A stretch of 64,000 nucleotides of DNA from Microbispora rosea (GTDB lineage: Bacteria; Actinomycetota; Actinomycetes; Streptosporangiales; Streptosporangiaceae). Of this stretch, positions 24,015 through 32,076 are shown in pieces. The notes beneath the pieces are model-generated. The model had not been told where the DNA came from, made no database searches, and was given only the letters and a program-made list of their open reading frames with translations. The translations under genes and the position numbers were made by a program. The stretch covers positions 1-64,000 of the forward strand of contig NZ_FTNI01000004.1 of the NCBI RefSeq assembly GCF_900156315.1, read 5' to 3'. How positions within the stretch are numbered: the first letter of the stretch is position 1; every line of letters starts with the position of its first letter.

Positions 24015-25544
24015 CTATTCGTCCTCGGCCGCCAGGGTGATGACCATGGCGAGGCGCTTGCGCGGGTCGTCCAGGTTCAGCGGGGTCACCTCGCTCATCC
24101 TGCGCAGACGGTTCCGGACGGTGTTGGCGTGCACGCCGAGCCGTTCGGCGGCGGCCACGAGATCGCCCTGAGCCTCCAGCCAGGCCCGCAACGTCGCCAC
24201 GAAGTGGGTGTCGTGGACGGCGTCGTGCCGGCGCAGCGCGCTCACCGGTCCCCGTGCGGGGACGCGGCCCGCGCGCGCCGCGGCGCGCAACCGCTGGAGC
24301 AGGATGTCGTCCCAGGACTCGTCGTACGCCGGCGACTCTGTGCGGGAGGCGTCCCTTTCGTGCAGCGCCAGGCACTCCTCCGCCTCCCGGCGGCTCGCCG
24401 GAAGCTCGGCCGCCTGGGCCGCCGCCCCGATCCCCGCCACGACGCGCACGCGCGGCGGCAGCCCGGCCGCGAGGGCGGCCACCCATTGCCGTGCCGCCGG
24501 CGCCCCCGCGTCGGGCAGGACCGTGTAGAGCGTGTCGCCGAGCAGCGCGCTCCTGCCGGGCCTGGACCAGCCGAAACCGGTGGTGGCTCGCTCGAAGGCC
24601 AGCAGGAGCATGGCGTGCGGCTCCTCCGAGGTGTGCGTGCGCACCGCGACGACCCGCGTCTCACGGGCCGCCAGCCCCAGCCGGCTGACCACGGTCGCCG
24701 CGTCGGCGGTGCCCTCCAGCAGCCGGACGACCAGGTCGGACTCCACCTGCCGTTCCAGGTCCGCGCTCGCCCTGGAGCGCAGCAGATGCAACGCCACGGT
24801 GCGCGCGCCGTTCGCCAGCGCGGTGTGCCGGGTCCCGGTCAGCGGGCTGCCGCACGTCACCCACAGCGACCCGAGCAGTTCGCGGCCCGCTCGCACCGCC
24901 ACCGCCATCCGCCCGGTCATACCGTGCGACGGGTCCGGCTCGACGAAGATCGGCTCGTCCGTCGCCGTCAGGCGGGCGAACACCCCACGCGCCCGGAACG
25001 TCTCCCGCAGCCGCTCGGGCACCTGCCGCACCAGGATCGTCTCCAGCCGGGCCGGGTCGCCCGCCTGCTGGGACCGGGAGTACGCGAGCACCCGCGAGAG
25101 CGGGTCCTCGATGGTCACGGCGCCCCCGACGGCGTCCGCCAGGCTGTCGGCCAGCGCGAACAGGTCCGTGGGCCCCCGCCCCGACTCGGTCTCGCGCCCT
25201 TCCAGCACCAGTCCGTAGACCACTCCGACGAGGTGGCTCCACGAGACCGCGGGATCGACCAGCATCACCGCCACGTCGTTGCTCTCGCCGGCCACGGCCG
25301 CCTCGCGCGCGGTCTCGGCGCCCGCCCGCACCAGGACCACCGCGGCCTGCGCCGCGACCGCCCACCGCACCGCCTCGGTCACCGACCCGGCGCCCACCGC
25401 CAGGAGCACGTCACCGGCGACCCGGCCGTCGGTGGCGTCCGGCATCGCCACGCTGCGCAGCCGCGCCGAGCGCCTCTCCGGCCGCCCGCACAGCCGCACG
25501 CCGTACGCGCCCAATACGTTGACCAGGCGATCCAACGTGATCAT
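24015..25544 (-). CDS. PucR-family transcriptional regulator adjoining dadA
   Basis: This 509-residue protein has an N-terminal PucR-type domain (MITLDRLVNVLGAYGVRLCG, then GDVLLAVGAGSVTEAVRWAV), a central region and a C-terminal helix-turn-helix AAERLGVHANTVRNRLRRM (about 470-488) followed by DDPRKRLAMVITLA. It is only distantly similar to the other PucR protein of the window. It is probably the activator or repressor of the dehydrogenase gene 117 bases downstream and could also control itself. The ATG at 25544 opens the recognisable domain directly. Confidence 0.9.
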   Translation of the reverse strand: MITLDRLVNVLGAYGVRLCGRPERRSARLRSVAMPDATDGRVAGDVLLAVGAGSVTEAVRWAVAAQAAVVLVRAGAETAREAAVAGESNDVAVMLVDPAVSWSHLVGVVYGLVLEGRETESGRGPTDLFALADSLADAVGGAVTIEDPLSRVLAYSRSQQAGDPARLETILVRQVPERLRETFRARGVFARLTATDEPIFVEPDPSHGMTGRMAVAVRAGRELLGSLWVTCGSPLTGTRHTALANGARTVALHLLRSRASADLERQVESDLVVRLLEGTADAATVVSRLGLAARETRVVAVRTHTSEEPHAMLLLAFERATTGFGWSRPGRSALLGDTLYTVLPDAGAPAARQWVAALAAGLPPRVRVVAGIGAAAQAAELPASRREAEECLALHERDASRTESPAYDESWDDILLQRLRAAARAGRVPARGPVSALRRHDAVHDTHFVATLRAWLEAQGDLVAAAERLGVHANTVRNRLRRMSEVTPLNLDDPRKRLAMVITLAAEDE

Positions 25545-25605
25545 GCGCTACTCCCGCCCGAGGCCCTGATGGCTGTGCCCGCACCGGACCGGACCCGTGA
25601 AACAC

Positions 25606-25643
25606 CGAAGGCCCGGTCTCCGTTTCCGGAGGCCGGGCCTTCG
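25606..25643 (-). terminator. Terminator after the first initiator tRNA
   Basis: CGAAGGCCCGGTCTCCG pairs with CGGAGGCCGGGCCTTCG around a short TTTC loop, a strong stem ending 5 bases from the tRNA 3' end. There is no long U tract, which is common in actinomycete terminators. Confidence 0.7.
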
Positions 25644-25648
25644 ACTCT

Positions 25649-25725
25649 TGGTAGCGGGGACAGGATTTGAACCTGCGACCTCTGGGTTATGAGCCCAGCG
25701 AGCTACCGAACTGCTCCACCCCGCG
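25649..25725 (-). tRNA. tRNA-fMet (CAT), copy 1
   Basis: This 77-nt tRNA is read on the minus strand: acceptor CGCGGGG, anticodon loop CTCATAA with anticodon CAT, T arm GGTTCAAATCC and an encoded CCA end. It has both hallmarks of an initiator: an unpaired first position (C1 opposite U72) and three G:C pairs at the base of the anticodon stem (GGG/CCC). The D arm reads CAGTTCGGTAGC, one base different from copy 2. Confidence 0.95.
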
Positions 25726-25946
25726 TCGTTGTGTTCACAACCTTACCCGTCCCACGGACAAGTGCCAAATCGTTTCTCAGGATCCCGCCCAGCTTCCGAA
25801 CCGAACGGGCAAGTTCGACGTGAGGCGCAATCGGCAAGGTCCAACGAGCCTGCGACGTCGCCGGCGCGCTCGGCTTGATCCGCGTCGACGACCCAAGCTG
25901 CTCTTCACCCCCACTGTCGCCTCATGCTCAGCGGCCGGAATCAGAT

Positions 25947-26333
25947 TCAGTCCGGGGAGAAGGAGACCCAGAACTTCGGCGGATCCACCAGAGGATCGAT
26001 CACATGCAATCGGGCCTTCGACGTCGGGTCGATGCCGCGCAGAGCGATCAGTCGCTGGCCGTTCGCCTCCTGCAATACGGCCAAGGCACCGGGGAGACCC
26101 GCAGCGACTGTCGCGATGGCAATCCCCATACCCGCCAGGCCATGGTGCTTGTGTGGATACTCGGTTCGGTGCAGGCCCGAGGCTGCGATCGCCGCGACCT
26201 CCCGCGGGCGCTGCATCTGCCGCCCATCGTTGGTCACAACCACGTGGAATCCCTCAATCTCGTGATTCAGAATGAAGGTGGCGAGGGCCTGGTAGAGCGG
26301 CTTGGGGACGTTCTCATCCAGCAGCAGCCTCAC
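25947..26333 (-). CDS. PIN-like (DUF5615-type) putative toxin
   Basis: This 128-residue protein begins VRLLLDENVPKPLYQAL, the acidic LDEN opening of DUF5615 PIN-like proteins, with VVVTNDGRQM about 35 residues on. These are putative RNases of type II toxin-antitoxin pairs. The later half (HHGLAGMGIAIATVAAGLPG) is less typical, so the fold assignment is moderate. GTG 26333 is chosen because GAGGAA precedes it and the start lies 20 bases inside the antitoxin gene, giving translational coupling. A longer frame further upstream is shadow. The operon order, antitoxin then toxin, is the usual one. Confidence 0.65.
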   Translation of the reverse strand: MRLLLDENVPKPLYQALATFILNHEIEGFHVVVTNDGRQMQRPREVAAIAASGLHRTEYPHKHHGLAGMGIAIATVAAGLPGALAVLQEANGQRLIALRGIDPTSKARLHVIDPLVDPPKFWVSFSPD

Positions 26334-26976
26334 GCGTTCCTCTGGGGGGGTCGTAGCTGTCGACGTAGTCGGCGAAATCCGCGGCCTCGATCGCGGCAGT
26401 CGCGGTGACGCTCGGGTAATAGGCAGGGATCCGCTCAGCGGGAACACCGTCGCGGAGGAGCGCGGTGACCTCGTCGTAAGGCACCCTCGTGCCCTCGATC
26501 ACCGGGATTCCACCTCTGACCGCCGGATCCACCGTGACGTGATCACGCGGGCGCAGGAGATCGGGGATATGACGACCGTCGCGGTAGAACGGCCGCAGGA
26601 CGTCCACCATCTCGTGGATGACGACGTTCCTCTTGCTGCGAACCAGGTCGACGGCCTGACCGGGCTCCACCAAATAGATGCTGCTGCCGTCAGCCACGAG
26701 GCGGTTGGCCGAAAGGTGGTCACGCTCTCCCAGATCATCGCGGAGCGTGTCCAGCGCTCTTCTGATCTTCTGCAGCGAGGCGTTGTTGCGCAGCTTGACG
26801 CAGGTTCGCAGCGCCATAACGTCCCGGAAGGAGTACAGGACAGGACGGACGGCGGAGATCTCGGGAACCAGCACGGCCCCGCGACCTGAGCCGGCCTTTC
26901 GCCAGTGGGCGAGCTGGCGAAGCGTGGCACCCGACAGCGCCGCGGCGAGCTTCGGACTGTAGGACAACCACTTCAC
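26314..26976 (-). CDS. DUF433 antitoxin with MerR-like N-terminal domain
   Basis: This 220-residue protein has an N-terminal winged-helix of MerR type, SGATLRQLAHWRKAG (about 15-29) with LYSFRDVMALRTCVKLRNN (about 47-65), then a linker and a C-terminal DUF433 domain GIPVIEGTRVPYDEVTALLR (about 156-175). This combination is a known antitoxin form paired with DUF5615 PIN-like toxins. It should bind its own promoter and neutralise the toxin encoded by the overlapping downstream gene. The ATG 26976 is followed at once by the recognisable domain. Confidence 0.8.
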   Translation of the reverse strand: MKWLSYSPKLAAALSGATLRQLAHWRKAGSGRGAVLVPEISAVRPVLYSFRDVMALRTCVKLRNNASLQKIRRALDTLRDDLGERDHLSANRLVADGSSIYLVEPGQAVDLVRSKRNVVIHEMVDVLRPFYRDGRHIPDLLRPRDHVTVDPAVRGGIPVIEGTRVPYDEVTALLRDGVPAERIPAYYPSVTATAAIEAADFADYVDSYDPPRGTREAAAG

Positions 26977-27136
26977 CTTCTCCCTACCGGCCAGAGGCCC
27001 AGGCCATATTCGCTCAGGCCGCCTCGCAAACCTGCATGGCCTTCATCGCACGCTCGACATCGTCATGTCGCGGCCCTTCCGGGAGAAATGGGCCGTCCTT
27101 CAAGACGGCGGGCTCTCCCCCCGCCGAATCTGGACG
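26977..27136 (-). other. Hairpins and possible gene remnant upstream of the toxin-antitoxin pair
   Basis: Two adjoining hairpins occur on the minus strand: GGCGGG/CCCGCC (27125-27107) and GCCGTC-TTGAAG-GACGGC (27109-27092). After them one frame reads KDGPFLPEGPRHDDVERAMK and nine more residues before TGA at about 27015, with gene-like composition but no good start. It may be the tail of a decayed gene or mobile element. I could not identify it. Confidence 0.3.
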
Positions 27137-27173
27137 AAAAGAAACCCCCGGACCTGTGGGTCCGGGGGTTTCT
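27137..27173 (-). terminator. Terminator after the second initiator tRNA
   Basis: On the minus strand, GAAACCCCCGGACC, loop CACA, GGTCCGGGGGTTTC, then TTTT: a textbook intrinsic terminator about 20 bases beyond the tRNA 3' end. Confidence 0.92.
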
Positions 27174-27194
27174 CCGATGTCTCGCGACATCTCT

Positions 27195-27271
27195 TGGTAG
27201 CGGGGACAGGATTTGAACCTGCGACCTCTGGGTTATGAGCCCAGCGAGCTACCGAGCTGCTCCACCCCGCG
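27195..27271 (-). tRNA. tRNA-fMet (CAT), copy 2
   Basis: This 77-nt tRNA is identical to copy 1 (25649-25725) except for one D-loop base (CAGCTCGG instead of CAGTTCGG). Anticodon CAT, the C1:U72 mismatch, the three G:C anticodon-stem pairs and the encoded CCA identify an initiator tRNA. It carries its own terminator, so the two copies are independent units 1.5 kb apart on the same strand. Confidence 0.95.
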
Positions 27272-27368
27272 TCGGCTCTGTAAGGCTATCCCGGCATCGC
27301 GCGGGAGGCAAACCGGAGCCCCGCGCCCGTGGGGACGCGGGGCTCCGGAAGGCTCAGCCGCTCGTGTC

Positions 27369-30362
27369 TCAGCCGCTCGGTGCCGGGCTGGGAGTCGCAC
27401 CGGCCGGTGGACTCCCGCTCGCACTCGGACTGGCGCTCGCGCTCGGGGCGGGGGACGCCGTCGAGGCGGGCGTCCCGCCCTTGAGCTTGCCCAGGTCGTC
27501 CAGCGCCTTCTTCAGCGAGGTCTGGGCGTCGCCGTACGCCTTCCAGTCGGGCGGGTTCGACGACAGCGCCTTCTGCGAAGCGTCGTACGCCTGCTGGGCC
27601 CGGTCGAGCGCCGACGTCAGCGCGGACGAGTTCTCCGGCGGACTCACCTGATCGGGCGGCTGGTTCGCCGTCTGGTCGGGTATCTGGTCCGGCGGCGTCG
27701 CCACGGTGCCGCCGAACACCTGCTCCAGCGCGTTGCTGAGCGTGGGGCCGAAGCCGACCTTCTCGCCGTACAGGACGAGCACCCGGCGGAGGGTCGGATA
27801 CTTGCCCGAGGTCTCCGCGCGCGGCTGGATGTAGACCGGCTCGACGTACAGCAGGCCGTTGCCGAACGGCAGCGTGAGCAGGTTGCCGTACAGCACGTCG
27901 GTGCCGCCGCCGCGCAGCAGGTTGAGCTCGGTCGACACCGTGGTGTTCGACTCGAACAGGTTCTGCGCCTGTGGCGGGCCCTGGATCGCGGTCGTGCTCG
28001 GCAACTGGAGGATCTCCAGTGACGGGTTCGGCGTGGCGGCCGTCGCGTCCACCGCCATGAACGCCGCCATGTTCTGCCGCTGGTTGGGCACGAACGTGGT
28101 CGTCAGCGAGAAGCGCTCGGTGTCGCTGCCGGGCATCTTCATCGTCACGTAGTACGGCGGCTGCTTGCTCTTGCCGGTCGCCGGGTCCTCGGGGACCTTC
28201 CAGAAGTCCTGACCGCCGAAGAACGCGTTGGCGTCGGTGACGTGGTAGGAGGTGAGGATCTCCCGCTGGGCCTTGAAAAGGTCGGCCGGGTAGCGCAGGT
28301 GGGCGCGCAGCTCCCCGCTGATCTGCGAGGCCGGCTTGACGACCCCGCCGAAGGCCTTCTCCCAGGTCTTGAGCACCGGGTCGGACTCGTCCCAGGCGTA
28401 CAGGGTGACCGTGCCGTCGTAAGCGTCCACGGTCGCCTTGACCGAGTTGCGAATGTAGTTGATCTCGTCCCTGGGCACCTGCGGCACGCCGAGGCGGCTC
28501 GACTGCACGTCGGTGGTCAGCGACTCCAGGCTCTTGCGCTCGGAGTAGGGGTAGGAGTCGGAGGTCGTGTACGCGTCCACGATCCACACGATCCGCCCGC
28601 CCACCACGGCCGGGTACGGGTCGCGGTCCAGCGTCAGGAACGGCGCGACCTGCTGGATGCGCTGCACCGGCTCGCGGTTGTAGAGGATGCGGGACTCGGC
28701 GTTGATGTTCGAGTTCAGCAGCAGGTTGGTCTCGCCGTACTTCACCGCGTAGAGCAGGCGGCGGAAGAAGTTCCCGACCGAGACGCCGCCCTTGCCCTCG
28801 TAGGTGCTGTTGACCTGGCCGGTCTTGTTCTGCTGTGCGTCGCCCGCCTGTCCCTGCTGCGGGTAGTCGAGCTCGATCTTCTTGCCTGTCTTGGGACCGC
28901 CGACGATCGAGTAGTCGGGCGAGTTCTCGCCGAAGTAGACGCGGGGCTCGTAGTCGCCGAGGTCGCCGACCGGCGGGATGTCGCGCTCGCTGAACTCCGG
29001 CAGGCCGCTGCTGTCCACCTTGTTGCCGGGCGCGGCGACGAAGCCGAAACCGTGCGTGTAGACCAGGTGGTCGTTGATCCAGTTGCGCTGCCCGTCCGGC
29101 GGGCGGCCGATCTCGCGGACCGCCACCACCGTGTCACGCGGCTTGCCGTCGACCGGATACCTGTCGATGTCGAGCTGCTCGGGGAACTGGTAGTAGCCCT
29201 TGATCTGCTGCTTCTGCTGGAACGTCGGCGACAGCAGGCTCGGGTCGAGCAGGCGCATGCCGGGGATGGCCGACGCCTCGGTCTGCAGCACGGAGGCGTC
29301 GGTGTCGGTCTTGGCGCTGTACTCCGTGACCTTCGCCGTATCGACTCCGTAGGCTTTTCGTGTCGCGTCGATGTTGCGCTGGATGTACGCCTGCTCCTTG
29401 CTCTGCTGGTTCGGCTTGACCTGGAACTGCTCGACCAGCGAGGGATACACGGTGCCGATCAGGACCGCCGACAGCACGAGCAGCCCGAACGCCACGCCCG
29501 GGAACATCCCGCCCGGCCGGATGACGCCGGCGAAGAAGATCAGCGCGCAGATGAGGGAGATGACCGCGAGGATCCCCTTGGCCGGGAGCACCGCGTGGAC
29601 GTCCGTGTACGACGCGCCGAAGGTCTTGCCGCGGTCGGAGAAGACCAGGCTGTACCTGTCGAGCCAGTAGGCCGCGGCCTTGAGCAGGACGAACACGCCG
29701 AGCAGCACCGACAGGTGCGCCCTCGCGGCCCGGGTCGCGTGCACCCCGCCGGGCGAGGAGATGCGGAACCCGCCGTACAGGTAGTGCACGATCACGGCCG
29801 CGATGATCGACAGCACCACGGCCGTGAACAGGAAGTTCAGCAGCATCCGCAGGAACGGAATCGTGAACACGAAGAACGACAGGTCGAGGCCGAACTGCGC
29901 GTCCTTCTCGTTGAAGGGCGTGCGGTTCACGAACTGCAGCCAGGTCCTCCACAGCCCCGCCGTGGACGAGCCCGTGAACAGGGCCAGGACGCCCATGCCG
30001 ACCAGGAAGACCAGCCGACGGTGCGGGTCGAGCGCGACGCGGTAGCGGTCGGCGCCCTGCGGCGCCCCGAACATCCCCGGTCCGAACATCGGGCGGGTGC
30101 GGTGCGCGAGCACCATGTTGCCGCCCACGATGGCGATCATCAGGACGGCGCCCACGATGAACAGCACCACCTGGGTGATCAGCATCGTGGAGAACACCGA
30201 GGAGAAATGCACCGAGTCATACCAGAGGTAGTCGGTGTAGATCCCCGAGAAGACCAGCAGTAATACGACGATCGCCACGACGGCGATCAGCACAGGTATC
30301 AGAAGGCGCGGCCGTCGGGGCAAGCGCACCGCCCGTCCGGCTCCGGGGCTCCGGAAGCTCAA
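27369..30362 (-). CDS. UPF0182 family large membrane protein
   Basis: This 997-residue protein belongs to UPF0182 (COG1615). The N-terminal third has about seven hydrophobic segments, the first at about 20-43 and then 56-80, followed by a long extracytoplasmic domain and a Ser/Pro/Ala-rich tail at about 955-997 that resembles a cell-wall linker. Function is unknown although the family is conserved across actinobacteria, where it sits beside the PDZ protease as it does here. The start is TTG 30362, supported by AAGGGG 7 bases upstream and by the conserved basic RPRLLIPVLIAVVAIVVLL opening. Confidence 0.92.
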   Translation of the reverse strand: MSFRSPGAGRAVRLPRRPRLLIPVLIAVVAIVVLLLVFSGIYTDYLWYDSVHFSSVFSTMLITQVVLFIVGAVLMIAIVGGNMVLAHRTRPMFGPGMFGAPQGADRYRVALDPHRRLVFLVGMGVLALFTGSSTAGLWRTWLQFVNRTPFNEKDAQFGLDLSFFVFTIPFLRMLLNFLFTAVVLSIIAAVIVHYLYGGFRISSPGGVHATRAARAHLSVLLGVFVLLKAAAYWLDRYSLVFSDRGKTFGASYTDVHAVLPAKGILAVISLICALIFFAGVIRPGGMFPGVAFGLLVLSAVLIGTVYPSLVEQFQVKPNQQSKEQAYIQRNIDATRKAYGVDTAKVTEYSAKTDTDASVLQTEASAIPGMRLLDPSLLSPTFQQKQQIKGYYQFPEQLDIDRYPVDGKPRDTVVAVREIGRPPDGQRNWINDHLVYTHGFGFVAAPGNKVDSSGLPEFSERDIPPVGDLGDYEPRVYFGENSPDYSIVGGPKTGKKIELDYPQQGQAGDAQQNKTGQVNSTYEGKGGVSVGNFFRRLLYAVKYGETNLLLNSNINAESRILYNREPVQRIQQVAPFLTLDRDPYPAVVGGRIVWIVDAYTTSDSYPYSERKSLESLTTDVQSSRLGVPQVPRDEINYIRNSVKATVDAYDGTVTLYAWDESDPVLKTWEKAFGGVVKPASQISGELRAHLRYPADLFKAQREILTSYHVTDANAFFGGQDFWKVPEDPATGKSKQPPYYVTMKMPGSDTERFSLTTTFVPNQRQNMAAFMAVDATAATPNPSLEILQLPSTTAIQGPPQAQNLFESNTTVSTELNLLRGGGTDVLYGNLLTLPFGNGLLYVEPVYIQPRAETSGKYPTLRRVLVLYGEKVGFGPTLSNALEQVFGGTVATPPDQIPDQTANQPPDQVSPPENSSALTSALDRAQQAYDASQKALSSNPPDWKAYGDAQTSLKKALDDLGKLKGGTPASTASPAPSASASPSASGSPPAGATPSPAPSG

Positions 30363-30468
30363 CGCTCAACCCCTTGTCTCAGATTGGCAGGGCCCTGATT
30401 GTCAGAGGGCAACGGTCCGTGCTTGGAAACCTACACCGCGACCGGCGTGGTCGTGGTAACAGATCTGA

Positions 30469-30496
30469 TCGTTATCACGACGCCACGTGCGGGCAA
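30469..30496 (-). promoter_or_regulatory. Candidate promoter of the UPF0182 gene
   Basis: Minus-strand TTGCCC (30496-30491), a 16-base spacer and TAACGA (30474-30469). It lies in the 171-base gap after the PDZ protease gene and about 100 bases before the TTG start. The surrounding A/T-rich TAACGATCAGATCTGTTA is imperfectly palindromic and could bind a regulator. Confidence 0.4.
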
Positions 30497-30533
30497 GACG
30501 AGCAGGTCACGGCCCCGCGCCCGCGGCTTACGG

Positions 30534-31580
30534 TCAACCGGCCGGGCAGGCGGGGACCTCGCCCGCGTGATCGCGCAGGGCGTCGACCGCCTTGATGGCG
30601 CCGTCCAGCGTCTCGACCCGCACCAGGCGCAGCCCGGCGGGCACGGCCTTGACGGCGTCGGCGCAGTTGCCGGCGGGCGTGAGGAAGACCGTCGCCCCGG
30701 CCTTGCGCGCGCCGACCATCTTCTGCTCGATCCCGCCGATCGGACCGACCTGGCCGGCCGGGTCGATCGTCCCGGTGCCCGCGATCGACATGCCTCCGGT
30801 GAGCGCCCCCGGCGTCAGCTTGTCGTAGATGCCCAGCGAGAACATCAGGCCCGCGCTCGGCCCGCCGACCTCGCCGACGCTGATGTCGACCTTGAACGGG
30901 AACCGGTAGCCCGAACGCATCTGGACGCCGACCTTGGCCTTGCCGTCCTTGCCCGCCACGGTGCCGACCTGCACCTGCGCCGAGGCGCCGGCGCGCCTGA
31001 CCGTGAACGTCACCTGCTCGCCGGGCTTGCGGCTCTGCACGGACGTCGCGACGGACGCGAGCTCGCCCACCGTCGTGCCGTCCACGGCCGTGATCTCGTC
31101 GCCCGGCTTGAGCTTCCCGTCGGCCGGCGCCCCCTTGTCGGTCTCGGCGACCGTGACCACCTTCTCGATCGGGATCTTGAGGGCGTTCAGCGCGGCGGCG
31201 GTGGCCGACTGCTGCGAGTCGGTCATCTCCTGGGTGTTCTGCTCCTCGACCTGCTGGGCCGAGGTGGACTTCGGGAACAGCGTCTCCTCCGGCACCACGG
31301 CGACCGTCGGGTCGAGCCAGCCGCGCAGCGCGGTGAGCAGGTCGAGTCGGTTGTCGGGCCCGCCCTGGTAGGCGACGGTGACCAGGCTCAGCCTGCCCTG
31401 GGTGGGATAGGTCTCGTGGCCCGAGATCGCGATGACCGGTTTCCCGCTGACGTCCCCGATCGTGTTCTCGGTGGGGCCGGGGCTCAGCACGACGTACGGC
31501 ACCGGCAGCATGGCGCCGATCACGGCCAACGCGAGCGCGAGGAAACCCGCGACCAGCAGGGTCAGAGCGCGTCGGGACAT
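30534..31580 (-). CDS. PDZ domain, Lon-type membrane-anchored protease
   Basis: This 348-residue protein has one N-terminal membrane anchor (about 6-27), a PDZ domain at about 130-210 (LKPGDEITAVDG) and a C-terminal S16 (Lon-like) protease domain with the catalytic Ser in GGPSAGLMFSLGIYD (about 243) and the Lys in GGIEQKMVGARKAGA (about 286). The domain should lie outside the membrane. It resembles YlbL of Bacillus and mycobacterial Rv3194c. The UPF0182 gene lies downstream on the same strand, as in mycobacteria. Confidence 0.92.
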   Translation of the reverse strand: MSRRALTLLVAGFLALALAVIGAMLPVPYVVLSPGPTENTIGDVSGKPVIAISGHETYPTQGRLSLVTVAYQGGPDNRLDLLTALRGWLDPTVAVVPEETLFPKSTSAQQVEEQNTQEMTDSQQSATAAALNALKIPIEKVVTVAETDKGAPADGKLKPGDEITAVDGTTVGELASVATSVQSRKPGEQVTFTVRRAGASAQVQVGTVAGKDGKAKVGVQMRSGYRFPFKVDISVGEVGGPSAGLMFSLGIYDKLTPGALTGGMSIAGTGTIDPAGQVGPIGGIEQKMVGARKAGATVFLTPAGNCADAVKAVPAGLRLVRVETLDGAIKAVDALRDHAGEVPACPAG

Positions 31581-31623
31581 GGACGAACTCTATGCGTTCC
31601 GGGCTCCGGGCAATTCGGGTGCA

Positions 31624-32049
31624 CTAGTCGCAGGCGCCGACCCACTCGGTGTCCCCGTCGGCGAACACCTGGTGCTTCCAGATGGGCACCTCGTGCTTGA
31701 GGTCGTCGATCAGCCTGCGGCACGCCTCGAACGCCTCGCCGCGGTGGGGGCAGGCGGCCGCCACGACGACGGCGATCTCCCCGAGGCGCAGGTCGCCCAC
31801 CCGGTGGACGGCCGCGAGCGCCGTCACCCGGTGGTCTGCCGCCACCTTCTCCGCGACCCTGCGCAGGTGCTCCTCGGCGGACGGGTGCGCCGAGTACGAC
31901 AGGAGCGTCACCGGCCTGCCGCCGTCCTGCTCGCGTACGGTACCGACGAAGACCGCCGTGCCTCCGGCGGCGTGGTCCTCCACCGCGCCCAGCACCTCGT
32001 CCACGGACAGCGGGGTGTCGCGAATGCCCAGCAATCGGATGACGTCCAC
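31624..32049 (-). CDS. moaE: Molybdopterin synthase catalytic subunit MoaE
   Basis: This 141-residue protein has the MoaE pattern: GGTAVFVGTVREQDGGRPV (about 29-47), YSAHPSAEEHL, AAVHRVGDLRLGEIAVVVAA, HRGEAFEACRRLIDDLKHEV and the catalytic Lys in PIWKHQVFADG. It transfers sulfur from MoaD to precursor Z in molybdenum cofactor synthesis. No other moa gene is in the window, so the pathway is completed elsewhere. The start is GTG 32049. Confidence 0.93.
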   Translation of the reverse strand: MDVIRLLGIRDTPLSVDEVLGAVEDHAAGGTAVFVGTVREQDGGRPVTLLSYSAHPSAEEHLRRVAEKVAADHRVTALAAVHRVGDLRLGEIAVVVAAACPHRGEAFEACRRLIDDLKHEVPIWKHQVFADGDTEWVGACD

Positions 32050-32076
32050 GTCACCGAGGGTAGTGCCTGCGGCGGA

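Noticed and set aside
25649-27271. tRNA-bounded integrated element with attachment sites
   Set aside because: There is no integrase, and the repeats are whole functional tRNA genes with separate terminators rather than a tRNA plus a short 3' duplicate.
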